Shown here: positions 22,695-34,794 of the stretch, piece by piece
Layout: each line of letters starts with the position of its first letter
How positions within the stretch are numbered: position 1 is the stretch's first letter
DNA from: Heloderma charlesbogerti
Taxonomy: Eukaryota > Chordata > Lepidosauria > Squamata > Helodermatidae
Assembly: GCA_026122225.1 (NCBI GenBank)
Contig: JANEZZ010000298.1
Location: 124,001 to 188,000 of the forward strand
Length of the DNA stretch: 64,000 nucleotides
Reading direction: 5' to 3'
The notes under the pieces: generated by a model
What the model saw: the letters and a program-made list of their open reading frames with translations, nothing else
The model's database searches: none
Told to the model about the DNA's origin: nothing
Program-made: the position numbers and the translations under genes

Positions 22695-23612
22695 AGCTGA
22701 AAATCCAGCCCCCCGGAATCCATGCCGGAATGGTCTCCTGCCCCCCGCCCCCCCCCGTGGAATCCCCCGGCACAGCACTTACCTGGGGCGGATCTGGCAG
22801 CAGCGGCTCTGGCGGCGCGGTGGCGGCTCTGGTGGCAGCAGTGGTGGAGGCGGTGGCAGGGCGGGGGTGTGTGGGGGGGCAGGTGCTGTGGCAGGGGAAC
22901 GGGGCGGCGGCAGGGGTGGCAGGGGCGGCGGGGCAGAAGCAGCGGCGAGTGCAGCGGTGGCAGGTGAGGTAGCAGCAGGTGCAGGGGCAGGTACGGCGGC
23001 AGCAGCGGTGGGGGCGGCAGGGCGGCAACAACGAGTGCAGTGGTGTCAGTTGCGGCAGGGGCAGCAGCGGGGGCGGCGGGGCGGTGGCAGTGGGTGCAGC
23101 GGCGGGTGCAGCAGCTGGTCTCCTGGCCGGCCACAGCCGGGCGCAGCATACGCATATGGCGGCGGCTACAGCTGCCGCCATTTGCATTCGCTATTTTTCG
23201 CCATTCTAGCCTACGTAAATATTTACATAGTCTAGAACGGCAAAAAATAGCGAACGCAAATGGCAGCCACCATAGCTGCCGCCATTTGCGTACACATTTT
23301 TTTTTTTACTTTGCCATGATAGGCTACGTAAATATTTACGTATCCTATCACAGTTAGGTACAGGGATGCAAACGGCGGCTATGGCCACCGCCATTTGCAT
23401 CCCTGCTGCCCAGCAGCCGGATGTCTGGCTGTGGGCAGAGCTGGCCAGTGGCTCTGCGGAATCCCCGCAAAGTGGAGACAGCTGGGCAGGACTCCAGGGG
23501 GGGTCAGAGCGCCTCCCCCCCCCCCGTCGAGGATTCCGGGGGAGGGATGGAGCACCTCCCCCCCACCGCAAAGCAGATCTGCGAAACAGTAAGTGACTTT
23601 CGTACTTCCCTA
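22695..23612. mobile_element. hAT-like palindromic element #10, GGC-expanded, left end lost
   Basis: The right end AACAGTAAGTGACTTTCG...TTCCCTA ends at 23612. The left terminus is missing, but the arm CCCCCGGAATCC...GGTCTCCTGCC identifies it. Bases 22790-23140 are an expanded GGC/GCA-rich tract absent from sister copies. Palindromes GCCTACGTAAATATTTACAT and CAAATGGCAGC follow. Confidence 0.8.
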
Positions 23613-24489
23613 CACTGGAGGCAGCACATAGTAAGGATGTTCAGGGACACCCCAGCCTGCTTCAGAGGCCGATTTGGAGCTTCCAAATAAAAAATAAAAA
23701 TGCGTAAAATCATTGGCTTGGGTTTTCTGGATATGTAATGTTATGTAACTGGCAGCCATAAAGGACCGTTTACACAACATTACAGGTGTAAATAGTCCAT
23801 TCATTCCTCTAATGTTTTGTAAATGGCCCCTTTACGGCTGCCATTTATGCCACATTAGATTCCTGGAAATCCCTGAGATGCCATGTTTTACACAAAATGG
23901 CAGCTCGCTAAGAGGACAGGTGGCTGCTGAACCCACTGACTGGGTGTGCAACTGCTCAGCGAGAGGGGCCAGGTAAGTGCAGAAGTGTGGTGAGTGGGTC
24001 TGTGGAGGAGTGAGTGGCAGTGGTGGCTTGGCAAGTGTCCAACAAAACTGGATGACAGTGAGACTTCTGGTAAGGAGCCATTTTGTCCTGGCAGTGACTT
24101 GCGGGACACCACAGGTTGCTTTTTTCAAACAGCTGTGAAAAAGTTGAGAAACCTCCCTCCCCCCCCCCCGAAAATAAAGGGGAAGCCTACAGTGCCATCT
24201 GGCTGAAATCTTAGAAGAACAGCTGCCTTTGCGGAGGATGCAAAGAGGCTCAAAACTAAGGTTAGTTGCCAGAGTTAATCATCTACTGAAACGCTATTTT
24301 GAAACTCTTAATTAATTAAGAGACTACAAGGACAGACTAGCTCCAATATTAGATAGAATTTGGAAACTTAAGCTACCAGCAAGCACCACTTGCACAGGAG
24401 TTGCAGACTTTTGCAAAGTGAATTCATCTCAAGCGGTTCTTTCAGAGAAAGGAGAGAGAGAGAAAAAGAGTACTAAGAAAAGAAAACAG
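23613..24489. other. Intergenic, with an imperfect hairpin
   Basis: No gene is seen. An inverted repeat has arms at 23751-23782 and 23810-23842 (GGCAGCCATAAAGG against CCCCTTTACGGCTGCC). From about 24200 the sequence may be the degraded upstream part of the L1 that follows. Confidence 0.5.
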
Positions 24490-25756
24490 TTGTGAAAATA
24501 AGTGAATGTGGATTAGAATCAACCGATAATGTGGCAATTCAGAAAGACTTTTATCAGTATTATTCAAATTTGTATAAAGGACAGGATATCTCCCCACAAT
24601 TAATGGATAAATATATTCATAAACAAAATTTACCAAAAATAACTAAGGAACAAAAACAAATGATGTTTTTGCCCAATTGCCCAATAACAGCAATTGAAAT
24701 GGTGGAAGCAATACAAAAAATTGGGAAAACCTCAGGGACCAGATGGAATATCAGGATTATATTACAAGAAGTGAGAAGAAGAAATTTTAAAACCGTTGAA
24801 AAATATGATCAGTATTTTAGAAAAGGGTAGGGTTGGCGGAGAATTTGTCCCCGAAACTTCGGGGGGCCGAGCACCAACGTGTTCGGCCCCCCAAACAAGT
24901 TTTGGGGAGAAATTCTCTGCACCCTCCCGCACTCCGCACCCCCCCCAGGACGGGACTTACCTTTGCCGAATGTCCCTCCCAGCGGCAGGTCCGGCCGGCG
25001 GTTCGGCGGGTCTGTGTCTGGGGCGGGAGCGGCAGCCGGTCTTTTGACCAGCTGCCTCCGCCGCCATTCCAAGAAAAGAAAAAAAAAACGCCCCCGTGAT
25101 AGGCTATGTGACAATTTACGTAGCCTATCACGGCTAGATTTGCAAAGTCAGCTGTGATAGGCTACGTAAATCGTCACGTAGCCTATCACGGGTGACTTTA
25201 AAAAAAAAAAAAGTGCATACGGATAATGGCGGCCCCCATAGGGAGCCGCCATTCCCGTTCCTTATTTGGTAGCTGTAGTCTACGTAAATCTTTACGTAGA
25301 CTACGGCGAAAATAAGGGCAACGCAAATAGCGTTGCCCTTATTTTCGCCGTAGTCTACGTAAATCTTTTTACGCCTATCACGGGGGCATTTTTTTTTTAA
25401 CTTTTTAGTTCGCGGCCGGGTGAGGCGAGGCGCCTCCTCGCCGGCCTGAATTTCGGCCGGGTGAGGCGGGAAGCATCCCCCCACAGCCTGAACTTCACGG
25501 GGGGAGCAGCGAAGCGCCTCCCCGCCACCGCGAGAAGCTTCGATGACAGGTAAGGGACTTTCGTGCACCCCTAGAAAAGGGGGAGATACTGGAAACATGG
25601 AAAACAGCATATATAACATTAATACCTAAAGAAGGGCAAGATTCAACCTTGACAAAAAACTTCAGACGAATGGCAATATTAAACAATGATTATAAGATAT
25701 TTGCAACAATTCTGGCAGAAAGGCTAAAGAAAATATTGCAGGAGTTTGTATATGAG
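24490..25756 (+). mobile_element. L1 LINE fragment, split by a hAT-like element
   Basis: An L1 ORF2 reverse-transcriptase segment. Before the insertion it reads IQKDFYQYYSNLYKGQDISP and LPKITKEQKQMM. After it (from 25582) it reads ETWKTAYITLIPKEGQDST and then AILNNDYKIFATILAERLKK. The two halves join once element #11 is removed. It is truncated at both ends. Confidence 0.85.
24828..25573. mobile_element. hAT-like palindromic element #11 inside L1
   Basis: TAGGGTTGGCGGAG...GCACCCCTA, 746 bp, with a perfect TSD gaaaaggg at 24820-24827 and 25574-25581. The core is centred near 25330 (GGGCAACGCAAATAGCGTTGCC) between paired TAGTCTACGTAAATC and GATAGGCTA palindromes. Confidence 0.93.
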
Positions 25757-27250
25757 GATCATAGGATCATAGAATCATAGAATCACAGAATAGGAGGGTT
25801 GGAAGGGGCCTACAAGGCCATCGAGTCCACCCCCCTGCTCAATGCAGGAATCCAAGTCAGAGCATCCCTGACAGATGGCTGTCCAGCCTTGTCTTGAACG
25901 CCTCCAGTGTGGAAGAGCCCACCACCTCCCTAGGGAATTGGTTCCATTGTCACATTGCTCTAACAGTCAGGAAGTTTTTCCTGATGTTCAGCCGGAACCT
26001 GGCTTCCTGTAACTTGAGCCCATTATTCCGTGTCCTGCACTCTGGGATGATCGAGAAGAGATCCTGGCCTTCCTCTCTGTGACAACCTTTCAAGGACTTG
26101 AAGAGTGCTATCATATCTCCCCTCAGTCTTCTCTTCTCCAGGCTAAACATGCCCAGTTCTTTCAGTCTCTCTTCATAGGGCTTTGTTTCCAGTCCCCTGA
26201 TCATCTTTGTTGCCCTCCTTTAAACCTTCTCCAGTTTGTCTGTGTCCTTCTTAAAGTGTGGTGCCCAGAACTGGACACAGTACTCCAGATGAGGCCTAAC
26301 CAGTGCTGAGTACAGGGGAAATGGTACTTCATGGGATTTGGAAGGTATGCTTCTATTAATGCAGCCCAAAAGAGCATTTGCCTTTTTTGCAGCCACATCA
26401 CATTGTTGGCTCATATTCAGCTTGCAGAGATGTCAGAGAATTTCGCCACATATCTTGGGGAACGGTGGTGGTTCAGCAGTGGATCGGCGACGGCAGTGGC
26501 CGGTCTTCCAACTGGCTGCCACCGCCACCATTTCCAGTAAAAAAAAAACAAGATAGGCTACGTAAAGATTTATGTAGCCTATCATGGCTAGATTTTTAAA
26601 AAATACTGTGATAGGCTACGTAAATGTTTACGTAGCCTATCACGGCTGAGTAAAAAAAAAAAAACATGTACACAAATGGTGCCACCCATGGGCGCCGCCA
26701 TTTGCGTTCCTTATTTTGGCATGTCTAGTCTACATAAACATTTACATAGACTATGGCAAAAATAAGGGGAACGCAAATAGCGTAGACGCTACGTGCTTTT
26801 TTTTTTTTTTTTTACTCAGCCATGATAGGCTACGTAAACATTTACATAGCCTATCACGGCTGACTGCAGGGACGCAAACAGCTATGGCCGCCGCCATTTG
26901 CGGGCCCGGCCGGCCAGGATTCGGGGGTGGAAGGACGGAGCGCCTCACCCCCCGGCCAGAATTTCAGGGGGGAGGGATGGAGCGCCTCCCCCCCCCACGA
27001 ATCAAATTTCGTAAAAGGTAAGTGACTTTCGTACATCCCTTATGTGATCGACAACAATTCCAAGATCCTTCTCGCTTGTAGTGTTGTTGAGCCACGTATC
27101 CCCCATCTTGTAACTGTGCATTTGGTTTCTTTTTCCTAGGTGCAGAACTTGGCATTTATCCCTATGAAATTTCATTCTGTTGTTTTCTGCCCAGCACTCC
27201 AGCCTATCAAGTTCACTTTGAATTTTGTTTCTGTCTTCCAAAGTATTAGC
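25757..27250 (-). mobile_element. CR1 LINE fragment, split by a hAT-like element
   Basis: The minus strand gives CR1 RT C-terminal sequence. 27241-27042 contains LDRLECWAENNRMKFHRDKC and DLGIVVDH. After the inserted element, 26414-25880 contains NALLGCINRSIPSKSHEV, LVRPHLEYCVQFWAPHFKKD and [20 protein letters not shown]. The 3' end, with repeated ATTCTATGATTC-like units, is at 25757-25790. Scattered stops show it is dead. Confidence 0.9.
26425..27041. mobile_element. hAT-like palindromic element #12 inside CR1
   Basis: A degraded left end CAGAGATGTCAGAGAATTTC and right end AGGTAAGTGACTTTCG...CATCCCTT. Most of its left arm is deleted. Flanks tcagcttg and atgtgatc do not match, but removing the element rejoins CR1 sequence. 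Confidence 0.8.
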
Positions 27251-27254
27251 TATT

Positions 27255-27791
27255 TAGGGATGGATGAAAGGGACTTACCTGGTCCCGCAGCTTGCTTTGC
27301 GGTGGGGGGAAGGCACTTCAGTTCTCCCCCTGAAGTTCAGGCGAGGGGGGGGAGGTGCCTGCCTCGCCCGGCTGAAATTCAGGCCGGGGGGGAGGTACCC
27401 CATCCCTTACTGCCGAAATTCAGGCCGGGGAGGAGCGCCCCGTCTACCCGGCCGCGAAAAAAAAAGTAAAGTAAAAACAAAACAAAACACACCCATGATA
27501 GGCTACGTAGCCTATCACAGGGGCGTGTTGTTGTTTTTTTACTTTTCTTGTTATCGCGGCGGCGGCAGCCGGTCGAAAGACCAGCTGCCACCCTCGCCCC
27601 TGACGAAGACCTGCCGAACCGCCGCCAGGACCCGCCGCCGGGAGCGACATTCGTGAAAGGTAAGTCCCATCCCGGGGGGGGGGGCGGGGGGCGGGGGGGC
27701 GGAGAATTTCTCCCCGAACAACCTTCGGAGGATCGAATGCTTTGGCACTCGGCCCCCCGAAGTTTCGGGGAGAAATTCTCCCCCATCCCTA
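27255..27791. mobile_element. hAT-like element #13, short core
   Basis: It starts TAGGGATGGATGAAAGGGAC and ends GAAATTCTCCCCCATCCCTA. The palindromic core has shrunk to one GATAGGCTACGTAGCCTATC stem near 27497-27516. The two GC-rich arms are complete. No matching flanking duplication is seen. Confidence 0.82.
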
Positions 27792-30543
27792 CTGAACGTA
27801 TGGGCTAGGGAGACATCCTCCCTCTTTGTCTTGGGTCCACAGGAGGTGGCCATTGCTTGTGCGCCAAATGGGTGCTACGCCTCCTTTCCATGCCCTCCTT
27901 CGCTCGTCACTCCCTGCGTCTGCGTTGAGCATGTAGCAAGCCCCCCTCCCACACTTTCTCACTGCTAGGATCACTATCTATCTCAGGAATGCCGGCAGAA
28001 GGAATCTCTGCCAGCTGCTGTGCCTGTGAGGGATGATCTGGCTCCTCTCCCACGGATTGCTGATCCTTCTCAGAATCAGAACTGCTATCATATCAGCTCA
28101 GTTTCCACCCTGACATAGCATCCCCAATTTGTTTCTATGGCACAACACCAGGCACAACCCCTCAAGGCCTGATCCAAGGTGGAGTAGTTTCCTGGTGATG
28201 GAGATTCTATGAACCATGGGAACCCTCCCCCGCCGGCCCTCCAACCTATGTTGCTGCTGCACTGAGTACCCAGGTGGGCAGAGCTAAGTCAGGTCAACCC
28301 CACCCAGCTCACCCACCCAAGTCTTAGTGATGCACACCAGATTGTCCTTCTCATCCACAATTAGGTTGTGGATGAGTGCAGTCTAATGACCTGGCATTAA
28401 AAAGCAGCAGCACCTGGCATTAAAAAGCAGCACCACTGAGGGCTCAGTGGATGAGCCACCAGGCACACAAGAGCTAGAGGAAGGGGGTAGAAGGGGAACA
28501 GTGTATAAACATCTGTGACCCATTCTACTGTGATGTCCCAACATGCCATATCTCCTTCTGCCCCAAGTCACTGGGACAGTGGTGCTTCCTCCATGGGTCC
28601 CTGTGCAAGAGTTCCCAAGCACATCCTTACCACACCAGAACTACTCACACACTCTCAGCACCCACCCACCATTCAAATGTACCCTCAACCATTCAACACA
28701 TACACTCCACTCATCCAACAATGACTTCCAGACAAACAAACACAATTACCTTTGTAGCTTGTGGTTATAACCCGCCACTGGTCACAACTAAGACATCACG
28801 CTTGCCAACCAACCAAGCAATATAAACAACAAGAAGGTGCTTATTTCCTAGCCATTCAACCTCCTTCCCTTAGTTCATGCTCATTCCATCTCTCACCTGG
28901 AGTGTGGTAAGCAATTCTCCCCCCTGGCTCCCACCCCGGGGAGGCTCCACTTTTAACTACCGCAGGCTCCCACCCTGGGCAGAAGAAGCAAGTCTGATAC
29001 ATGTCTCTCACCCAGGGTGGGTAAACAATGAGATGTAGGTACAACTGTTGTCAGGGAATCCCCATCCTCACTCAGGGACACCTCACACAGAACAGGTAGT
29101 CAATAGACAAGTAGAGAGTAAACAAACCAAGGAAGAAGGCGAAAGTAAGAGGCACCATCAACCTCATGGCATCCCAAAGGGGCAACACCAAAGTGGCACG
29201 CCCCCTTTGGTGTTGCCCCCTTCAGGGGCACCCCTGTTGGGGCAGCCCACCACTGGTGGCCCACTACCTTGTAGCAGGGTGGCTTAAATCTCTGTGATGC
29301 CAGAAAGTCTCAAAAGTGATAAGAGATAGTGCTCTGTTCTGACTGTCTGCTGGAGATCTTCAACAGGTGCCTTCACTCCACAATCAGTGTCAGGCGGACA
29401 CAAGACAAAGTTACTGGGAGGTGTGTGCGTGTGCATGTGTGTAGGGGGGAGCCATTGCAAGTAGTTGCAAGGAGCTGGAATGTGATGGAACAAATCTCTC
29501 CCCGCAGTTCTCTTCTCTCACCAGTCCAAAAGTACAGAGTGCCTGGTCCTGCATCATTCCCAGCCTCGTAGCAGGGTGGCTTAAAACTCTGTGATGCCGG
29601 AAGGTCTCAGAAGGGCTAAGAGATACTGCTCTGTTCTGATTGGCTGGAGATATTCAACAGGTGGCTTCATGCCTGATAAACAAAGTTATCATAAGTGTTT
29701 GGCCAGTAGTGGCAATTTCTAGAGCAGAGTATCTGGCTTTCAGCAGCAAAAAAGCTTAGGGGTAAGTGCTAACCCTGCGACAAAGACCTCACTCCGGCTG
29801 TTGCACAGGAAGGACTTTAGTCATGTCCTACCACCCATCACCTGGTGTATCTTAAATATGTAGTATTTAGAACACCTTATTTTTCCTGTTTATGGTTCTG
29901 TATTGCTACTGCTAGCAAGATTTCACTTTTAAAGAGTTATCTACATACAAATGTGGTAGGGTGGCCATGTCATGTAACCAATACAAAGACAATGCAATCA
30001 AAAGTATTGTCACCATAAATGCCATTTTCTTGATGATGTGACCAAAATTAAGGCCATATGACTGGAAATTGTGTTTCATTGTTGCACATTTCCAGAAATG
30101 ATATCATTTCTTGCCAGAACAAATGCTAGATGGCTGGAAGTGATGTTGTGTACCCCTTGATCAGAAACAGAATTCCTTTAAATGTTGTTTCCAACAATTA
30201 CAATGTGGACCCTCTATGAACTCAGCATAGAACCCCTTATCTATAGGAAAAGGATTAATAGCACTGATCTTGGTATGAAGATGTCCAGACAATCTCTGGG
30301 GAATGATTACACAAATTATAACCAAAATTGTGCAAACTAATCAAATTGTGGCCTGAATTTGCACAAATTATGCAGAGTACAGACAGAATGTGCACAATGT
30401 ATGCACATTTAGGATGGAATTTGAGTAAGTCTGTATTTATGGGGTAAAATGAAACGAAGTTCCTAGATTTGGGGAAAGCCCATTTCTTGGCTTGCAAATG
30501 GAAGCTGAGCAGGAATCCATCAGGCACCTAAAGGGCTGGATTT
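27792..30543. other. Intergenic region between genes A and B
   Basis: No credible gene. It contains a short direct duplication (CCTGGCATTAAAAAGCAGCA, about 28391 and 28415) and an inverted repeat near 29165-29215 (CAACACCAAAGTGGC against CTTTGGTGTTGCC). It also has two direct repeats of about 100 bases (29270-29376 and 29566-29668) that both contain TAGCAGGGTGGCTTAAA. From 29700 to 30530 I recognise nothing. Confidence 0.55.
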
Positions 30544-31554
30544 TAGGGATGGCAGAGAATTCCACCATGGATCACGGTGAGGCCGAATGCCAGTGCATTC
30601 GACCCCCCGAACTCCATGGCGGAACGGCCTGCCATCCCCCCCGCCACCCCCCGCGGAGCCCCCCCAGGACAAGACTCACGTGGGGCGGATCTTCTGGGTG
30701 GCGGCAGATCTTCTGGGCGGCGGTGGCTCCTGTGGCGGCGGCGGCAGTGGTGGCTGCGGCGGCCGGTCTTCCGACCGGCTGCCGCCGCTGCCATTTCCAC
30801 TCTGGAAAAAAAAAAGAAAGAAAAAGAAAGTCGTGATAGGCTATGTAAAAATTTACGTAGCCTATCATGACTAGGTTTTTAAAAAAACACAACGTGATAG
30901 GCTACGTAAATCTTTACGTAGCCTATCATGGCTGGGTGGGTTAAAAAAAACAACACCGCGTACGCAAATGGCGGCGGCTACAGCCTCAGCTATTTGCATT
31001 TGTTATTTTTGCCATCTTAATCTACGTAAATATTTACATAGACTATGACGGTGAAAATCAAGGGGAATGCAAGTAGCGTAGCGGGCGCTATTTGCGTCCC
31101 TTTTTGATTCCCCGTTTTAGCCTACGTAAATATTTACATAGGCTAAAACGGGGAATCAAAAAGGGACGCAAATAGCGCCCGCTACGCTACTTGCATTCCC
31201 CTTGATTTTCGCCGTCATAGTCTACGTAAATATTTACGTAGATTAAGACAGCAAAAATAAGGAACGCAAATGGCGGCGGCCATAGCTGCCACCATTTGCG
31301 TACGAGGGTGTTTTTTGTTTTGTTTTTTACCCAGAGCTCTCTGCGGCCGGAAATCCGGCTGCGGACAGCTCTGTCCCGGGCCTGGCCAGCTGCTCCATGG
31401 AGCCGCCACAGAGCACAGCCGGCCGGTCGAGGATTCCGGGTGGGAAGAACAGAGCACCTCCCCCCCGTCGAGGATTCAGGGGAGGGACGGAGCGCCTCCC
31501 CCCCCCACCGTGAAGCAGATCCGTGAAACAGTAAGTGACTTTCGTACATCCCTA
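30544..31554. mobile_element. hAT-like palindromic element #14
   Basis: It starts TAGGGATGGCAGAGAATTCC and ends AACAGTAAGTGACTTTCG...CATCCCTA. The long palindromic core is centred near 31130 (CCTACGTAAATATTTACATAGG flanked by AAAGGGACGCAAATAGCG). Flanking octamers do not match, so an end may have been rearranged. Confidence 0.85.
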
Positions 31555-32432
31555 CAGAATGAGGAGGGATAAGGCCAAATTGCAGAATCAGAAGGGAAGA
31601 GGAACAGGAAACTGGAGTGTCAGGTGGGGCAAACGAAGTTGTGTGATGGGAGGAATGTGCAATTCTGGGAATTCCATTCCATTTGAGCCCAACAGGATTC
31701 CATAGTGTTTCCATTCCATTATTTCACATTGGAGTGTAACAGACTGGGTTTTTTGTGATTACGTTACATGTGTGTGTATTCTTCATTTTGCAGAAACTAG
31801 ATGGGTGGTGGTGGATCTTGTGATTTGCACAAATGAGTCATTAAAAAAAAATCTACCAGTCTTTTACAGGAGCACAAAATGCAGATTCAACTGTCTGATA
31901 TGTGTAGTCTTTCCTTATCACTTTCCTTGAATGTTTCATCTGTCAAATGAATGACTGATGTGGAGTATGTAACATACAAGGAAACTGACATGGCAGTACT
32001 ACATATAGGGTAATTTGTGAACAGTTGTGTGGTGGGGTGATAATAGTAAGACAAAGGAGGAACCCATTTGCACAATTCAGAAGCACCAAAAAAAGTAATG
32101 CAAACAAAGTAAATGCGGCGAACGAGTGGGGTGGGGGTGAACAATATCTCCCAACTGGCAATGTAATCTTCTCATTATTAAGTGTTGAACTGACACTTGT
32201 CAGTATTTTCCTCCCTTTCAAGGCTACCCTGAGTCTCCAGCGAGTCCAGAAAGGAGGAGGGCATTGCCCCCCTTTTTGTAACTTCTTCTCAGAGCAGTTA
32301 CTGCTGTTGCTCAAATTTCCCCTCTGCCCAGCCTCTAAATCCATGCAAATATCACCTCCATTTACTTCCCAGCTTCTAAAAGCAGAATGGCAGAGTCCAA
32401 AGAGAACAAGGAGCCAGAAATGGAGTGTCAGG
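31555..32432. other. Intergenic
   Basis: Unique-looking sequence. The motif GGAGTGTCAGGT(G/A)GGG at about 31614 recurs at about 32422, the target site of the next hAT-like element. No gene is recognised. Confidence 0.5.
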
Positions 32433-33408
32433 TAGGGGTGGACGAAAGTCATTTACCTGTCGTCGAAGGCCGTTTGCGGTAGGAGGGAGCGCTTCGCTGC
32501 TCCCCCCGCGAAGTTCAGGCCGGGGGGGGGAGGCTTCCCGCCTTGCCCGGCCGAAATTCAGTCCGGGGAGGAGGCTTCCCGCCTCGCCCAGCTGAAATTC
32601 AGGCTGGGGAGGAGGCGCGTCGCCTCGCCCAGCCATGAACGCGAAAGTAAAAAAACAAAAAACAAAAACTTCCCCTGATAGGCTACGTGACGATTCACGT
32701 AGCCTATCACGGCTAGATTTGCCAAGTCAGCCGTGATAGGCTACGTGAATCGTCACGTAGCCTATCACGGGTGACTTTAAAAAAAAAAAAAAAATGTGTA
32801 CGCAAATAGCGGCCCCCATAGGGAGCCGCCATTTGCGTTCCTTATTTAGTCGCTGTAGTCTACGTAAATGTTTACGTAGACTACGGCGAAAATAAGGGCA
32901 ACGCAAATAGCGTTGCCCTTATTTTCGCCGTAGTCTACGTAAACATTTACGTAGACTACAGCGACCAAATAAGGAAGGGGAATGGCGGCTCCCTATGGGG
33001 ACCGCCATTATCCGTACACTCTTTTTTTTTTTTTTAAAGTCACCCGTGATAGGCTACGTGACGATTCACGTAGCCTATCACGGCTGACTTGGCAAATCTA
33101 GCCGTGATAGGCTATGTGAATCGTCACGTAGCCTATCAGGGGAAGTTTTTTTTTTTCTTTCATTACAATGGCGGCGGCGGCAGCCGGTCAAAAGACCGGC
33201 TGCCGCTCCCGCCCCGCTCGAACACCCGCCGAACCGCCGGCCGGACCTGCCGCCGGGAGGGACATTCGCAAAAGGTAAGTCCCGTCCCGGGGGGGGTGCG
33301 GGGTGTGGGGGGGGTGCAGAGGACTTCTCTCCGAAACTTGTTCGGGGGGCCAAACGCGTTGGCGCTCGGCCCCCCGAAGTTTCAGGGAGAAATTCTCCGC
33401 CATCCCTA
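32433..33408. mobile_element. hAT-like palindromic element #15, most complete copy
   Basis: 976 bp with a perfect TSD gtgtcagg at 32425-32432 and 33409-33416. Arm one starts TAGGGGTGGACGAAAGTC; arm two ends GAGAAATTCTCCGCCATCCCTA. Between them, about 32668-33146, lies a nearly perfect palindrome centred at 32907 that is itself built of nine smaller palindromes. It lacks coding capacity. Confidence 0.95.
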
Positions 33409-34379
33409 GTGTCAGGTGGGAGAAAAGAAGTCATGGGAGGGAAAGGAAAAAGGAAAAACCTGTAGAAGCATGTATGTGTGTGAGGGGGTTTCTTCTCTCT
33501 CCACCAACTGGCTCTGTAGAAGTGGGTGTTCAGGGAGGGGGGTGAGGGGCGCACTGTCCTCATACTGGGAAGAGCAAAGAAGGAGGCCACCACCCTTTTT
33601 CATTCTGATTGCCTGCAAAAAGGGGATAAACAGGACTCTGCTGCCTGCCATATTGCCAGAGATAGGAGAGAGGAAGGAGATGGAGGGAGATGGAAGAGGA
33701 CAAGTGCAAACAGACACAAACACACTGTGGCATTGGGGGAGTGAGACACATCTGGGGACATGGTACAGTATCATCATCATCATTAGGATTAGCATTTTAT
33801 TCTAATTTGGTGGTCCATTCTCTGTTCAAATGTGCACTTTTGCAACTGAGTGGGTCAAAGGGTAATGCATGCATTGCCTTTTATTGGAGGTAATATATAG
33901 CCATCATTACTAGTAGCCATTGATTGTCATATTGTATGCCCCATAAATGTGTCTAATCCCCTTTTAAAGCCATCCAAGTTGGGGGCCATCACTACATCTT
34001 GTGGTGGGAAATTCCATACTTAAACATATTAAACTCTCAAAGACTCGAGATTTTAATGGAAACGAATCACTGAGTTGATTTAACTCTGCAGAGTTGCAAA
34101 GGGCAAGTTTGAACTCAGGTTAGACTGCTGAATTAACCCATTTCACTCACTCCAGAGCCCCACTTGTTTCTTTTCTAGTTCAGCCTTTCCCCAACATGGT
34201 GCCTTCCTGGATTGGCATGATGGGATACATAGTCCAACATACCTAGAGGACAACAGGTGGGGGGGATCCCCCCCAACATACCTGATACCCTTTTCTTGCT
34301 GTGGAGTATTCAAAGCTTTATTGTCCCTTCCTATCTAGCTAAGTGGAAGAGTAAAATTCTGTTCAGAATATGTGAGAAA
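33409..34379. other. Intergenic with LINE tail
   Basis: About 33880-34030 resembles the 3' end of a CR1-like LINE in antisense (AGCCATCATTACTAGTAGCC, CCATCACTACATCTTGTGGT). An ATC repeat lies near 33770, and a piece of the ACTACAACTCCCATCA-type palindromic repeat at about 34180-34260. No gene is seen. Confidence 0.55.
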
Positions 34380-34794
34380 TCATTTTCTTCAGCAATTCCA
34401 CAGGGAATCCCTACTTTGAATTAATAAATATCTTCCTGTTTCATTATCAAAAGGACAGTAATTAATTCTGATGGTCATCCAAACCTCTGAGGAGTTTCAG
34501 TAGCCACAAACAAAACTAATAGCAAAGAATCTCCAACTTAAACTTAGCAATTACCTTCCTGTGGCTTTTTTAAAAAACCGAACCAAACAAAAGGATGGTA
34601 ATTAATGCTGCTGCTGCTCAAAACCCCTGTTGAATTTAAGTGGCTGCTAGTAAATCTAATAGTGAAAACTATGGATTATGTTTAAATGCATACCTCGTAC
34701 CATTTATTCTGAGGGAGAAAGGCTAGGAACAAGAGAGCATCTATAACTCTGATCCTCTTGAGGGAACTAGTTTTAGGAGATGGTGATAATGCCT
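34380..34794 (+). other. Gene B 5' flank (paralogue of gene C upstream region)
   Basis: This stretch aligns in the same orientation with 61001-61410, which lies immediately upstream of gene C exon 1. Shared blocks are AGTAGCCACAAACAAAAC, TAACTTAAACTTA-like sequence and AGGAGAT. It stops about 100 bases before the position where exon 1 should begin and joins inverted exon 3 sequence. Confidence 0.75.

Noticed and set aside
22492..23235. Long Gly/Ala-rich open frame of 247 codons
   Set aside because: It lies in the GGC-expanded arm of a hAT-like element. Both strands and several frames are open because of base composition, and there is no splice or family support.
26425..27049. A clean TSD for element #12
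   Set aside because: Left tcagcttg and right atgtgatc do not match, so none is claimed.
29270..29668. Solo or paired LTRs
   Set aside because: No TG...CA borders, primer-binding site, polypurine tract or internal gag/pol sequence.
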